A stretch of 64,000 nt of DNA from Jeotgalibaca ciconiae. GTDB lineage: Bacteria > Bacillota > Bacilli > Lactobacillales > Aerococcaceae. Position 1 is the stretch's first letter. Every line of letters begins with the position of its first letter. The notes under the pieces were generated by a model. It saw only the letters and a list, made by a program, of their open reading frames with translations, searched no databases and was not told the DNA's origin. The DNA lies in the NCBI RefSeq assembly GCF_003955755.1, contig NZ_CP034465.1:434001-498000 (forward strand), in the 5' to 3' direction. Below, in pieces: positions 34,115-42,462 of this stretch. The position numbers and the translations under genes are program-made.

Positions 34115-35731
34115 TTAGTGTATGTAAATACAATCTATTTCTGCGAAATTTTCTTTATGAGATAACTCGATTGTATTAATACCTTCTCCTAGTTGAATTT
34201 TGACTGTGACCCATTGGAATCTTCCCCAGTGTTTTGTTTTTGGATACACTACATCACTTTGTTGAACTCCATTGATAATCAATTTATGCTTAGCTTCTTG
34301 AGAATATCCATTGTCATAGCGAATTAACATCTCATATTCACCATCTTCAGATACAGCAACATTTGTAAATTTAATTCTGCTATTAGAAAAATTAATGTCT
34401 CCTACTTTTTCGCCTTCAGAAGCATCATAGTGATCTACTATCCTAACATTATCTAACTGAGCACTTTCTGCTTCATATTTTTGAAATCTTGTTGGTAAAG
34501 AACCAAATTTTACGTCATTCAATTCCGAAGTATCGTTCTCGACAGTTACGATTTGAAAGATCTGTTTGTTATCTGCTGACATAATAATACTTTGACTATA
34601 TGCAGTGTTATGTGCTGAATCATCTAATGAAGAAAAAGTTACAGGTAGCGGCTCGCGCTCCCATATTCCATCACCAAGATTCTTGTTAGTATAAAAATTT
34701 TGATTATCTTCTAGTCCAGGTAACGAATTAATACCCCACTTTGAAGCAATTAGAATTTTCCCATTCACGCTACCATCGTCTACCCAAGTTATCGAAGGTG
34801 ATGATCCTGGCGTTCTGCCATCGCTTGAATAAATAGGAGTTCCTAAATCATTTGCATTCCAATTAATGCCATCATTTGATTTTTTAATATATACCTGTGC
34901 AAAGTTTTCAGTCATTGAAGGCTTATTAACTACCTCATAAGATGCAATAAACGTATTATCAGGTAATTGGGTCATTGTAAGCATTCCTGGTCGGTCGTGT
35001 TTGTTTGGTACTGCTACTACATTGGATAGTGCCCCCCAAGTTTTTCCGCCATCTGTAGATGTCTTCATAACTAGAGCTTGAAGAATATCATCATTCTTTT
35101 GTCGTTCATCTGAATAATAAACAGATAAATCTCCATTTCCGTTTAAATAAAGTGCAGGTTCCCAAATCGGTGTTGTTGTAGAATCAGGTGACGGATCATA
35201 ATCTGCAGGACCACCTTCATCAACTATCGATAATAGACTCCAAGTTTTTCCTAAATCGGAACTTTTATAAATCGCTAAAACAGTTTTACTTTCATCTTCT
35301 GGTTTCAATATACCCGCTAAGAGGATATCTCCTTTTTTAGAGTACGTAGTGTCTCTTTCTACTTCATATAAAAATGGATTCATCTGTAGTGGATATTGTG
35401 AAAAATCATTTGTAAAATCCACAATTTTTGTCCAATTTTTCCCTTTATCGTCACTTTTATAAATAGGCCAAACTAGACGATTATTTTCCATTTTTCCTTG
35501 ATCAAATGTAGCAATAAGAGAACCATTACTTGCAGAACTATTTTTCACTTCGATTACTTTAGGATAGGTTGCACCAGCATCCATAAAACCAGTGCTTGCA
35601 GTCGGAGAATAAATTGTACTACCATTACCATCAACTACACTTTCTTCTTGTGCTTCGATACTTTTTGCATGAATATGTATACTGAAACTAAAAAAAGAAA
35701 AAGCCAAAAGAATCATTCCAATAGTTTTCAT
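34115..35731 (-). CDS. secreted GH93-like exo-arabinanase with C-terminal CBM (GH93a)
   Basis: 538 residues. Signal peptide (MKTIGMILLAFSFFSFSIHIHA, cut near residue 22; no lipobox). Residues about 40-400 form a sialidase-like propeller. TPIWEPALYLNGNGDLSVYY, SDERQ and HDRPGMLTMTQLPDN closely follow the pattern of fungal GH93 exo-1,5-alpha-L-arabinanases (WEPFL, YYSDQR, DRPGM). From about 412 a beta-sandwich starting YEAESAQL is CBM6/35-like and ends EIDCIYIH. It would release arabinobiose outside. A paralog without signal lies at 37131. Generic 'exo-sialidase' annotation is the main alternative, but the arabinan context favours GH93. Confidence 0.78.
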   Translation of the reverse strand: MKTIGMILLAFSFFSFSIHIHAKSIEAQEESVVDGNGSTIYSPTASTGFMDAGATYPKVIEVKNSSASNGSLIATFDQGKMENNRLVWPIYKSDDKGKNWTKIVDFTNDFSQYPLQMNPFLYEVERDTTYSKKGDILLAGILKPEDESKTVLAIYKSSDLGKTWSLLSIVDEGGPADYDPSPDSTTTPIWEPALYLNGNGDLSVYYSDERQKNDDILQALVMKTSTDGGKTWGALSNVVAVPNKHDRPGMLTMTQLPDNTFIASYEVVNKPSMTENFAQVYIKKSNDGINWNANDLGTPIYSSDGRTPGSSPSITWVDDGSVNGKILIASKWGINSLPGLEDNQNFYTNKNLGDGIWEREPLPVTFSSLDDSAHNTAYSQSIIMSADNKQIFQIVTVENDTSELNDVKFGSLPTRFQKYEAESAQLDNVRIVDHYDASEGEKVGDINFSNSRIKFTNVAVSEDGEYEMLIRYDNGYSQEAKHKLIINGVQQSDVVYPKTKHWGRFQWVTVKIQLGEGINTIELSHKENFAEIDCIYIH

Positions 35732-35755
35732 TTTTTCATTAAGAGTTCCTCATTT

Positions 35756-37075
35756 CTATTGATCTGAAATTGATTTATCTAATAATTTTTGCATCTTTGG
35801 TTGTGCTTCCTTCACATATTCTTCAGCTGTTTTCTTTCCATCTAGGACAGGTTGAATGTTTGTGAAAAACTCATCGTACCATTCGCTAGTATACGTTCTC
35901 GTCATTGGCAATGATCTTCCATTTGTATCTAAAATATCTAAAAATATTTGTTTATTTATAGGTCTGGATGATGTATCAGAAGCCCATTCTTTTGCTTTTT
36001 CTACATTGTTAGGAATTTGTACTGATGCTTCAACTAATGCATCTTGTCCCTTTACAGAAGTAGACAAATATTTTACTAATTCAACTGCATCTTCAGGCGA
36101 TTTTGTATTTGCTGAAACACCGATACCCGTAGACTGGAAGTAAGTAGCCCAATCGCCTGATTGTCCTGTTGGCCAAGGTATCAAGTCGTATTCAAAGTCA
36201 AGTTTTTGATAAGTTCCCATATCCCAAGGTCCCACTGGAAAAAATGCTAGCTCTCCTTTCATCCATCTTTGATAAGTATCTAACGTTTGTCCTTGAGAAA
36301 CTGAAGGAGTTACTTCATACTTAATTTGTAAATTAACAAATTCTTGTAAAGCGCTTATAAATTCAGGTGTATCAATAGTCACTTTTGTTGCGTCTTCATT
36401 CAACCAATCTCCTCCATTTCCCCAAACAAACGAAGGAAGTGACCATCTAACATCAAGTCCAGTACCCCATTGATCTAATTCTCCATCTCCATTAGTATCT
36501 TTAGTCAGTTTTTTTGCAATCGTTACAAATTCTTCTTGAGTAAAGCTGTGGCTTTTGTCTGGCAACTCGATTCCATTTTCTTCAAACATAGTTTTGTTAT
36601 AACCTAGAGCAAATGGTGCTGCATCTTTTGGTAAACCGTAATGTGTACCAGCTCCTACATCAGTACCATCAAACTGAAAATTTTTAACAGCCATTGGCCA
36701 AATTCCATCAATATCATTTTTAGCTTCATCACTTAGATAATCATCCATTTCTAACAATACACCATTATTTACATATGTTAAAAAGTCTACTTGTTCAAAC
36801 CAAAAAACATCAGGAACATTCCCCCCAGAAATAGCAGCCTGTAATTTAGTTTTATACTGACTACCATCAGTTGGAATAACTTTTACCTTTACATCATTTT
36901 CTTTCTCAAACTCTTTTATCACTTGTTCGTATGCATCTTGTTCTTCTTGATTCCCAGTCAACATCATTGTAATTTCTTTTTTACTTGAATCACCCGATTC
37001 ATTTTCACTGTTCTGACATGCTGTAAAGAGAATTAACGAACTGAAAATCGTAATTACTAACATAAATTTTTTCAT
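35756..37075 (-). CDS. ABC importer substrate-binding lipoprotein (importer 2)
   Basis: 439 residues. Lipobox LFTAC with Cys20. Typical CUT1 binding protein (MsmE/AraN size) with EKENDVKVKVIPTDGSQYKTKL near the start and FWFEQVDFLTYVNNGVLLEMD in the first lobe. It belongs to the permease pair at 38652-40379, from which it is separated by the cytosolic GH93 gene. Ligand probably arabino-oligosaccharides, by context. GGGAGA upstream of the ATG. Confidence 0.92.
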   Translation of the reverse strand: MKKFMLVITIFSSLILFTACQNSENESGDSSKKEITMMLTGNQEEQDAYEQVIKEFEKENDVKVKVIPTDGSQYKTKLQAAISGGNVPDVFWFEQVDFLTYVNNGVLLEMDDYLSDEAKNDIDGIWPMAVKNFQFDGTDVGAGTHYGLPKDAAPFALGYNKTMFEENGIELPDKSHSFTQEEFVTIAKKLTKDTNGDGELDQWGTGLDVRWSLPSFVWGNGGDWLNEDATKVTIDTPEFISALQEFVNLQIKYEVTPSVSQGQTLDTYQRWMKGELAFFPVGPWDMGTYQKLDFEYDLIPWPTGQSGDWATYFQSTGIGVSANTKSPEDAVELVKYLSTSVKGQDALVEASVQIPNNVEKAKEWASDTSSRPINKQIFLDILDTNGRSLPMTRTYTSEWYDEFFTNIQPVLDGKKTAEEYVKEAQPKMQKLLDKSISDQ

Positions 37076-37130
37076 AGAAAAACACTCTCCCTAATTTTTT
37101 TATATTTTTCTTAAATCGGAATCTTCTTTC

Positions 37131-38633
37131 TCAATTTTTAAAATAGAAATTACAACTATCTATTTCAATTGTCCTTGCTCCTTGCAAATCTTCTATAAAA
37201 ATTTCCGAATAAATAATTTCATTCACTTTAACAAATATCCATTTAAATTTCTTGTGAGTTTTTTCTAGATAAATTAATCTGGGTTGGTTATTAATCCATA
37301 ACAAAAGTGTTGATGGATAAGAAACTGACCTGTATCTTATAGCTATTGAATTAATAAAATTAGTGGATGGTACTTTTATTCTTAAACGACTAATTACAGT
37401 CAACTCCGCCACCCTACTTGAAGTGGCATCTTTTGTTAGAAATGTTAATATATTATTTTCCTCTCCCATCTGTTTAGCATCAATTGTAAAATCAGGTAAT
37501 TTTAAAGAACCAAACATTAAGTCATTTAGTTGTGTCTTTTCATTATTGACTGTAACAAGTTGAAATAGTTCATTATCACCACCTAAAATACTTTGACTGT
37601 ACGCACTGTTTTCTACCTCAGTATTAACACAGTTATAACTAATTGGCATTGGAATTCTATCCCAATATCCATAACCATCTGTATAGTTTATAAATAAGTC
37701 TTGACAATTTCTAACTTCATTTTCTACTATCATCCACTTTGAAGAAACAATGATAGCTTCTCCTTTCTCAGTATTTATTGTTGATACAAATGGTGCAGAT
37801 CCTGGAACAACTCCATCTCTGGTTTTTATCTTAGTTCCCATATCTTGAAAATTCCAAACTAACCCATCTTCAGAATGACAAACAAAGATTTCAGCAAAAT
37901 TTTTTTCTATAGATGGAGAATTAACAACTTCATAAACACCTACATATCCACTATTTTTAGTCCGTACAATACTTATCATTCCAGGTCTGTGATAAGGATG
38001 TGGATATGCTACCATTGGATATATGGGAGACCAAGTATTTTTATTAGGATTAAAATATTTCAAAACAAGTGCTTGTAAAATCCCTTCTGATTTCATCCGT
38101 TCATCCGAATAACCTATTGTCAAATCACCATATTTATTTACAAAAAAAAGTGGTTCCCATATAGCAGTTGTTTTTGCTTCAGGTGAATTGTTATAAATCG
38201 CCGGACCACCACCATCTACTTGAGCTAGTCTATTCCAATGATACCCTCCATCTTTACTATAATAGATAGGTAAGATAGTTTTAGAAATATCTTGTGGTTT
38301 TATAATACCTGATAATAATATCATCCCCGATTCGAACCCATTTGTACCTTTTGGTATTTCAAAGAGAACGGGATTCATTTGGAGAGGACAGTCCTCATAA
38401 TCATTTTGAAAATCAATTATTTTATCCCATGTCTTTCCATAATCTTCAGTTCTAAAAATCGGCCATACCTGTCTTCCTTTAATCAACTGCCCTTGGTCGC
38501 AGGTTGCTAAAAAAACTCCTTTTTTGTTTTCCTCATTTAACTTGATAAGTCTAGGATACGTTGTTCCAGCGTCAAGATAACCGGTATTAAACAAGGGCTT
38601 CAATATTGTCTTTTCATAAAAAAGGTCGGTCAT
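37131..38633 (-). CDS. cytosolic GH93-like exo-arabinanase (GH93b)
   Basis: 500 residues, clearly paralogous to GH93a: LDAGTTYPRLIKL, TCDQGQLIKGRQVWPIFRTED, IWEPLFFVNKYGDLTIGYSD and YHRPGMISIV align with its propeller. There is no signal peptide; the N terminus starts straight at the propeller (MTDLFYEK). The C-terminal 110 residues are a divergent beta-sandwich in place of the CBM. It should act on imported arabino-oligosaccharides. It lies between permease and binding-protein genes, so it is an integral part of the importer 2 unit. AGGAGA upstream. Confidence 0.75.
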   Translation of the reverse strand: MTDLFYEKTILKPLFNTGYLDAGTTYPRLIKLNEENKKGVFLATCDQGQLIKGRQVWPIFRTEDYGKTWDKIIDFQNDYEDCPLQMNPVLFEIPKGTNGFESGMILLSGIIKPQDISKTILPIYYSKDGGYHWNRLAQVDGGGPAIYNNSPEAKTTAIWEPLFFVNKYGDLTIGYSDERMKSEGILQALVLKYFNPNKNTWSPIYPMVAYPHPYHRPGMISIVRTKNSGYVGVYEVVNSPSIEKNFAEIFVCHSEDGLVWNFQDMGTKIKTRDGVVPGSAPFVSTINTEKGEAIIVSSKWMIVENEVRNCQDLFINYTDGYGYWDRIPMPISYNCVNTEVENSAYSQSILGGDNELFQLVTVNNEKTQLNDLMFGSLKLPDFTIDAKQMGEENNILTFLTKDATSSRVAELTVISRLRIKVPSTNFINSIAIRYRSVSYPSTLLLWINNQPRLIYLEKTHKKFKWIFVKVNEIIYSEIFIEDLQGARTIEIDSCNFYFKN

Positions 38634-38651
38634 TCAAAAATCTCTCCTATC

Positions 38652-39482
38652 CTATTTCCCACCAGATAATGCTATGGATTCTACAATTTGTTTTTGAAAA
38701 ATAATGAATACTAACAATACAGGTATTATCGATATTACAGACGCTGCCATAATTAAAGGATAATCCGTCTGTAAGGCGAACTGAGAATTCAAGCTTGCTA
38801 TCACTACTTGTAAAGTTTGTTTTTCGGGGCTATTAAGGTAAATTAACGGTGCTAAATAATCATTCCATACACCCATAAACCATAAAATAAATTGTGCAGC
38901 AATGGCTGGTTTAATTGATGGTAATATAATTTTTACAAATATTTGCAAATAGCCAGCACCATCAATTTTAGCAGCCTCTATTGCAGAATCGGGTACATTA
39001 GATAAATATTGTCTCAAAAAGAAAATCATTGTAATATTACCGAAAACACCTGGAACAATTAAGGGCAAAAGCGTATCTACCCAGCCAATTTTAGAAAACA
39101 TTACAAATTGTGGAATCATTAATGTTGGATATGGAATCATTAATGCAACTAGAAGCAACAAAAAGATTAAATTTTTAAAAGGTAATCTTAATTTAGCAAA
39201 TGAAAAAGCAGCTAAGCTTGAAGTTATGGTCCCAAGAGTTGTAACACTTAAAGAAACTAAAATTGTATTTTTTATTCCTGAAAAAATTGTTTCCAATTCT
39301 AATAATCTTTTATAAGCATCTATTGTGAAAGGATTCGGAATCCATTGAGGCGGCAAAGCCAAGACTCCCGTTTTAGTTTTAAAAGAGGTTGAGACCATCC
39401 AGACTAGTGGACCAATCATAACTACACAACCAAAGCTTAGTACAATAAAAAAGATAATATTATTTATGCGATCTTTCTTCAT
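38652..39482 (-). CDS. ABC sugar permease, MalG/AraQ-like (importer 2)
   Basis: 276 residues, six membrane segments. EAA loop EAAKIDGAGYLQIFVKIILP (about 168-187). N-terminal GPLVWMVSTSFKT is typical of the CUT1 MalG side. Starts 9 bp after the other permease; AGGAG precedes the ATG. Confidence 0.93.
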   Translation of the reverse strand: MKKDRINNIIFFIVLSFGCVVMIGPLVWMVSTSFKTKTGVLALPPQWIPNPFTIDAYKRLLELETIFSGIKNTILVSLSVTTLGTITSSLAAFSFAKLRLPFKNLIFLLLLVALMIPYPTLMIPQFVMFSKIGWVDTLLPLIVPGVFGNITMIFFLRQYLSNVPDSAIEAAKIDGAGYLQIFVKIILPSIKPAIAAQFILWFMGVWNDYLAPLIYLNSPEKQTLQVVIASLNSQFALQTDYPLIMAASVISIIPVLLVFIIFQKQIVESIALSGGK

Positions 39483-39491
39483 TGTTATCTC

Positions 39492-40379
39492 CTATTCTAT
39501 TTTGTAATCCGATTTGTTATTGATATAAAATTGAATTGCAGTGATAATAAAAATCAGTATCCCTAAAACAATAGACATAGCACTTGCGTATCCCATTTGA
39601 AAATTACTAAAAGCTTTTCTCCAAATATACCAAACAATACTTGCTGAACTAAATTCTGGCCCTCCATCCGGAGTCATAATATTTATTTCTGTAAAAATTT
39701 GAGAACCTGAAATAATATTTGTTACTACTAAAAAGAATGTTACAGGTTTGACCATGGGCCAAGTAATAAATTTAAACTTTTGATAACGAGAGGCTCCATC
39801 CAATTCAGACGCTTCATAATATGATTTAGGAATGCTTTTTATCGCAGCTATATATAACAGCATGGAATATCCTATACCTTTCCAAATGGACATAATAATA
39901 ATTGCAGGTTTAACAGTAGAAACATTTTGTAGCCAGTTAGGTCCTTCAATTCCTATAATAGAAAGTACTTGATTAACTAATCCAAAATCTCCATTATAAG
40001 CCCATTGCCACATAATAGACACTGCTGCTAGCGATGACACTACAGGTATATAATATGTTGTTCTAAAAAAATTGGTTCCTTTGAATTCTCTACTTAATAA
40101 ACTCGCTAAGATAAAAGATAGAAACAAACCAACTGGGATTCCCAACATGAGAAACAACGTATTCCAGATAGCTTTATAAAAATATTCATCTTCAAATATT
40201 TCTATGTAATTTTCAAATCCTATAAATTCCATTTTAGCTAATCCATTCCAATTAGTTAAAGATGTGTATACAGAAACCAAAATAGGGATTGCTGAAAAAA
40301 GTAAAAATCCCACGATTGGTAATAATACAAATAAAAATGCTACTTGTTTCTCTTTTCTGTAAAGCTTACTCGTATTCAT
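39492..40379 (-). CDS. ABC sugar permease, MalF/AraP-like (importer 2)
   Basis: 295 residues from the ATG at 40379; GGAGG lies within the first codons of a longer TTG frame, which is rejected. Six membrane segments; EAA loop EASELDGASRYQKFKFITWP (about 192-211); VSVYTSLTNWNG is the usual CUT1 N-terminal periplasmic start. Partner of the MalG-like permease. No ATPase gene accompanies them. Confidence 0.93.
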   Translation of the reverse strand: MNTSKLYRKEKQVAFLFVLLPIVGFLLFSAIPILVSVYTSLTNWNGLAKMEFIGFENYIEIFEDEYFYKAIWNTLFLMLGIPVGLFLSFILASLLSREFKGTNFFRTTYYIPVVSSLAAVSIMWQWAYNGDFGLVNQVLSIIGIEGPNWLQNVSTVKPAIIIMSIWKGIGYSMLLYIAAIKSIPKSYYEASELDGASRYQKFKFITWPMVKPVTFFLVVTNIISGSQIFTEINIMTPDGGPEFSSASIVWYIWRKAFSNFQMGYASAMSIVLGILIFIITAIQFYINNKSDYKIE

Positions 40380-40397
40380 TTTTCTTCCTCCAAACAA

Positions 40398-40997
40398 TCA
40401 AATTAATTCTTTAAATTTTTTATTGTATTGTCTTTTTAAAATATAGAAAAAAGTAGATACAAAACATGGTATAACAAAGAACACTATTTCAGTTCTGACA
40501 AGGTAAATAATGTAAAAAAATTCTATTAATACTAATAAGTAAATAAACTGGCTAGGCTTAATCAACGGTATCACTAATGAAAATTTTATTTTTTTTACAA
40601 TAGAAATATTTTTTTTATTGATAAATGTAAAGTTGAGTATAAATAAAATCAAAATTAATAGAAAAAATAATGATGGTAAAAATAGCAAAGAAAACAAAAA
40701 TTTGGTTTGTTGAATAACATAAATATTCATAATTAATAAAATTAATGCTAGCGTTCCAGATAGAACAATTTTTGTTTCATTGGAGAGACAAGTTTTAAAC
40801 TCAAAAAAATATAACTGCCATATAAACTTATAATTTTGGTTAAATATTCCCTCCATCTTTATTATTTTGCATACCGTCATCAAACTAGGTATTAAACCGA
40901 AGAAAAAAAACCCTAAGCAAGTGGTTAGAATAAATAACATATTAAGGATAAAATAAACTACAACAATATTTATCCAATTCATGATTTTTAAACTCAT
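40398..40997 (-). CDS. DUF624 (YesL-like) membrane protein (divergent)
   Basis: 199 residues from the ATG at 40997, with AAGGAGG six bases before it. Very hydrophobic, rich in Ile, Phe and Lys, with four to five membrane segments. The opening INIVVVYFILNMLFILTTCL and GLIPSLMTVCKI fit the YesL pattern in a very A+T-rich, diverged form. It is the first gene of the arabinan unit, 19 bp before the permease. Function of the family unknown; its constant place beside importers suggests a role in their assembly or regulation. Confidence 0.65.
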   Translation of the reverse strand: MSLKIMNWINIVVVYFILNMLFILTTCLGFFFFGLIPSLMTVCKIIKMEGIFNQNYKFIWQLYFFEFKTCLSNETKIVLSGTLALILLIMNIYVIQQTKFLFSLLFLPSLFFLLILILFILNFTFINKKNISIVKKIKFSLVIPLIKPSQFIYLLVLIEFFYIIYLVRTEIVFFVIPCFVSTFFYILKRQYNKKFKELI

Positions 40998-41258
40998 CAA
41001 AGTCCTCCTTAAAAATTCAGCTAAATGACATTCTCATAATATTTCCCCAAATTCAAGTTACTCCCCTATGCATCATACTAAGGATTATGCATGTTTATAA
41101 ATATTAAATTAACAGCACGTTGTCTTGATTCCATTATTTACCAGTTCTATCCTTTTGGCCTTATTTTAATTTTATTGAATACATCCTTGAACTCTTTCCC
41201 TTTAAGCTTTCTTTCCCAACCTCCCTTTACTAAAACCCATTAAATTAACATTAAAGTA

Positions 41259-41287
41259 ATTATAACTATATAAGCAAGCGCTGTCAA
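41259..41287 (-). promoter_or_regulatory. sigma-A promoter and cre-like site of the arabinan unit
   Basis: Perfect consensus on the minus strand: -35 TTGACA (41282-41287), 17 bp, -10 TATAAT (41259-41264). TGACAGCGCTTGCT (41273-41286) overlaps the -35 and fits the cre consensus at 12 of 14 positions. The 5' leader to the first gene is about 250 bp; no riboswitch was recognised in it. Confidence 0.8.
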
Positions 41288-41323
41288 CAACATTTATGTT
41301 ATCTTAATTCATATTAAAAAAAC

Positions 41324-41347
41324 TAAGTTAATATATACGTTAACTTA
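41324..41347. promoter_or_regulatory. perfect inverted repeat, candidate operator of the ArsR-like regulator
   Basis: TAAGTTAA (41324-41331) and TTAACTTA (41340-41347) are perfect 8-bp arms around an 8-bp A/T-rich centre. It lies 37 bp upstream of the arabinan -35 and 81 bp upstream of the regulator's own -35, a natural place for control of both divergent transcripts. Confidence 0.55.
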
Positions 41348-41427
41348 ATGAAAAGTAGAAGATAATGCTAATAAAGGGTAACTAACCAGCCCCTTAAAGA
41401 TGTATTGTCCTCTAACTTTAATTGTAT

Positions 41428-41456
41428 TTGACTTTATCGTAGTTAAGGTTTATATT
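41428..41456 (+). promoter_or_regulatory. promoter of the ArsR-like regulator gene
   Basis: -35 TTGACT (41428-41433), 17 bp, -10 TATATT (41451-41456). The gene starts 38 bases downstream of the -10. Confidence 0.7.
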
Positions 41457-41493
41457 AATCACATGGGAGTTAATAAAGAAAGTAGGTGATGAT

Positions 41494-42396
41494 ATGCAAC
41501 TAGATATTTCTCAATCTTCTTTAGTTGTGTATGAAGCTTTAGCAAGTGATGTTCGCTTAAAAATAATTCAATTATTATCAAATAAAAAAATGAACATAAA
41601 AGAACTCGCTGCTGAACTTCAACTAAGCAGCGCAATTACTTCTAAGCATATTAAAAAACTTGAAGAAGCAGCAATAATAAAAACAGAAAAGATACCTGGC
41701 AAATCTGGCTTGCAAAAATTATCGATCTTAAAGGTCGATCATATCGATATTGTATTTCCTGTTAAGATTTATCCTTCATTTGAACTTTATGAAACAACGA
41801 TTCCTGTAGGTCACTACACGGATTACAATATCCAACCGACTTGCGGTCTTGCGGACAGCAAAGATTTTATTGGAAATGTTGATGAACCAAGATACTTCAT
41901 GGACTCCAGACGTATGAACGCCAGTATCTTGTGGTTTACTTCTGGATACGTTGAATACAAAATCCCTAATTTTTTACAAAAAGACAATACCTTACAGCAG
42001 ATCGATATAAGTATGGAGATTAGTTCAGAATTTCCATTTTCAAATGATGTGTGGCCTTCTGATATTACTTTTTCACTGAACGGTATTGAACTAGGAACAT
42101 GGACAAGTCCAGGGGATTTCGGAGATACAAGAGGAAAATTAAATCCTGAATATTGGCCGGATAATTTAAATCAGTACGGTCTACTAAAAACCATTCGAAT
42201 TACCGATCACGGAACTTACATGGATGGTGATGTGCTTTCTCCCGTTACTTTAGAGGAGATTGATGATTCATTAGATATTTGGGATATCCGTATTGAAGTA
42301 AAAGAAGACAGTGAAAACATCGGGGGAGTGACACTGTTTGGAAAAAGTTTTGGGAACCACGAACAAGACATTGTTGTTAAAACCTATTATTCATAA
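41494..42396 (+). CDS. ArsR-type winged-helix regulator with a large C-terminal sensor domain (paralog 1)
   Basis: 300 residues. Residues 1-75 are an ArsR/HTH_20 winged helix: IIQLLSNKKMNIKELAAEL then SSAITSKHIKKLEEAAIIKTEKIPG. The remaining 220 residues are far larger than in a normal ArsR protein. They look like an all-beta sandwich with PTCGLA, DEPRYF, RRMNASILWFTSG, WPSDITFSLNGIELGTW and GKLNPEYW. No cysteine metal site of classical ArsR is seen. About half the positions match the regulator at 60407-61366 by eye. Divergent from the arabinan unit with a shared inverted repeat, so likely its sugar-responsive repressor. AGGTGA precedes the ATG. Confidence 0.8.
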   Translation: MQLDISQSSLVVYEALASDVRLKIIQLLSNKKMNIKELAAELQLSSAITSKHIKKLEEAAIIKTEKIPGKSGLQKLSILKVDHIDIVFPVKIYPSFELYETTIPVGHYTDYNIQPTCGLADSKDFIGNVDEPRYFMDSRRMNASILWFTSGYVEYKIPNFLQKDNTLQQIDISMEISSEFPFSNDVWPSDITFSLNGIELGTWTSPGDFGDTRGKLNPEYWPDNLNQYGLLKTIRITDHGTYMDGDVLSPVTLEEIDDSLDIWDIRIEVKEDSENIGGVTLFGKSFGNHEQDIVVKTYYS

Positions 42397-42462
42397 TAAA
42401 AAAAACTTATCACATGTTTTTGATTGAAATATGCTTTTATTATTATTGAAATTAGATTTTGA

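Noticed and set aside
41001-41258. A riboswitch or T-box in the long leader of the arabinan unit
   Set aside because: No recognisable aptamer, specifier or T-box sequence and no terminator/antiterminator pair.
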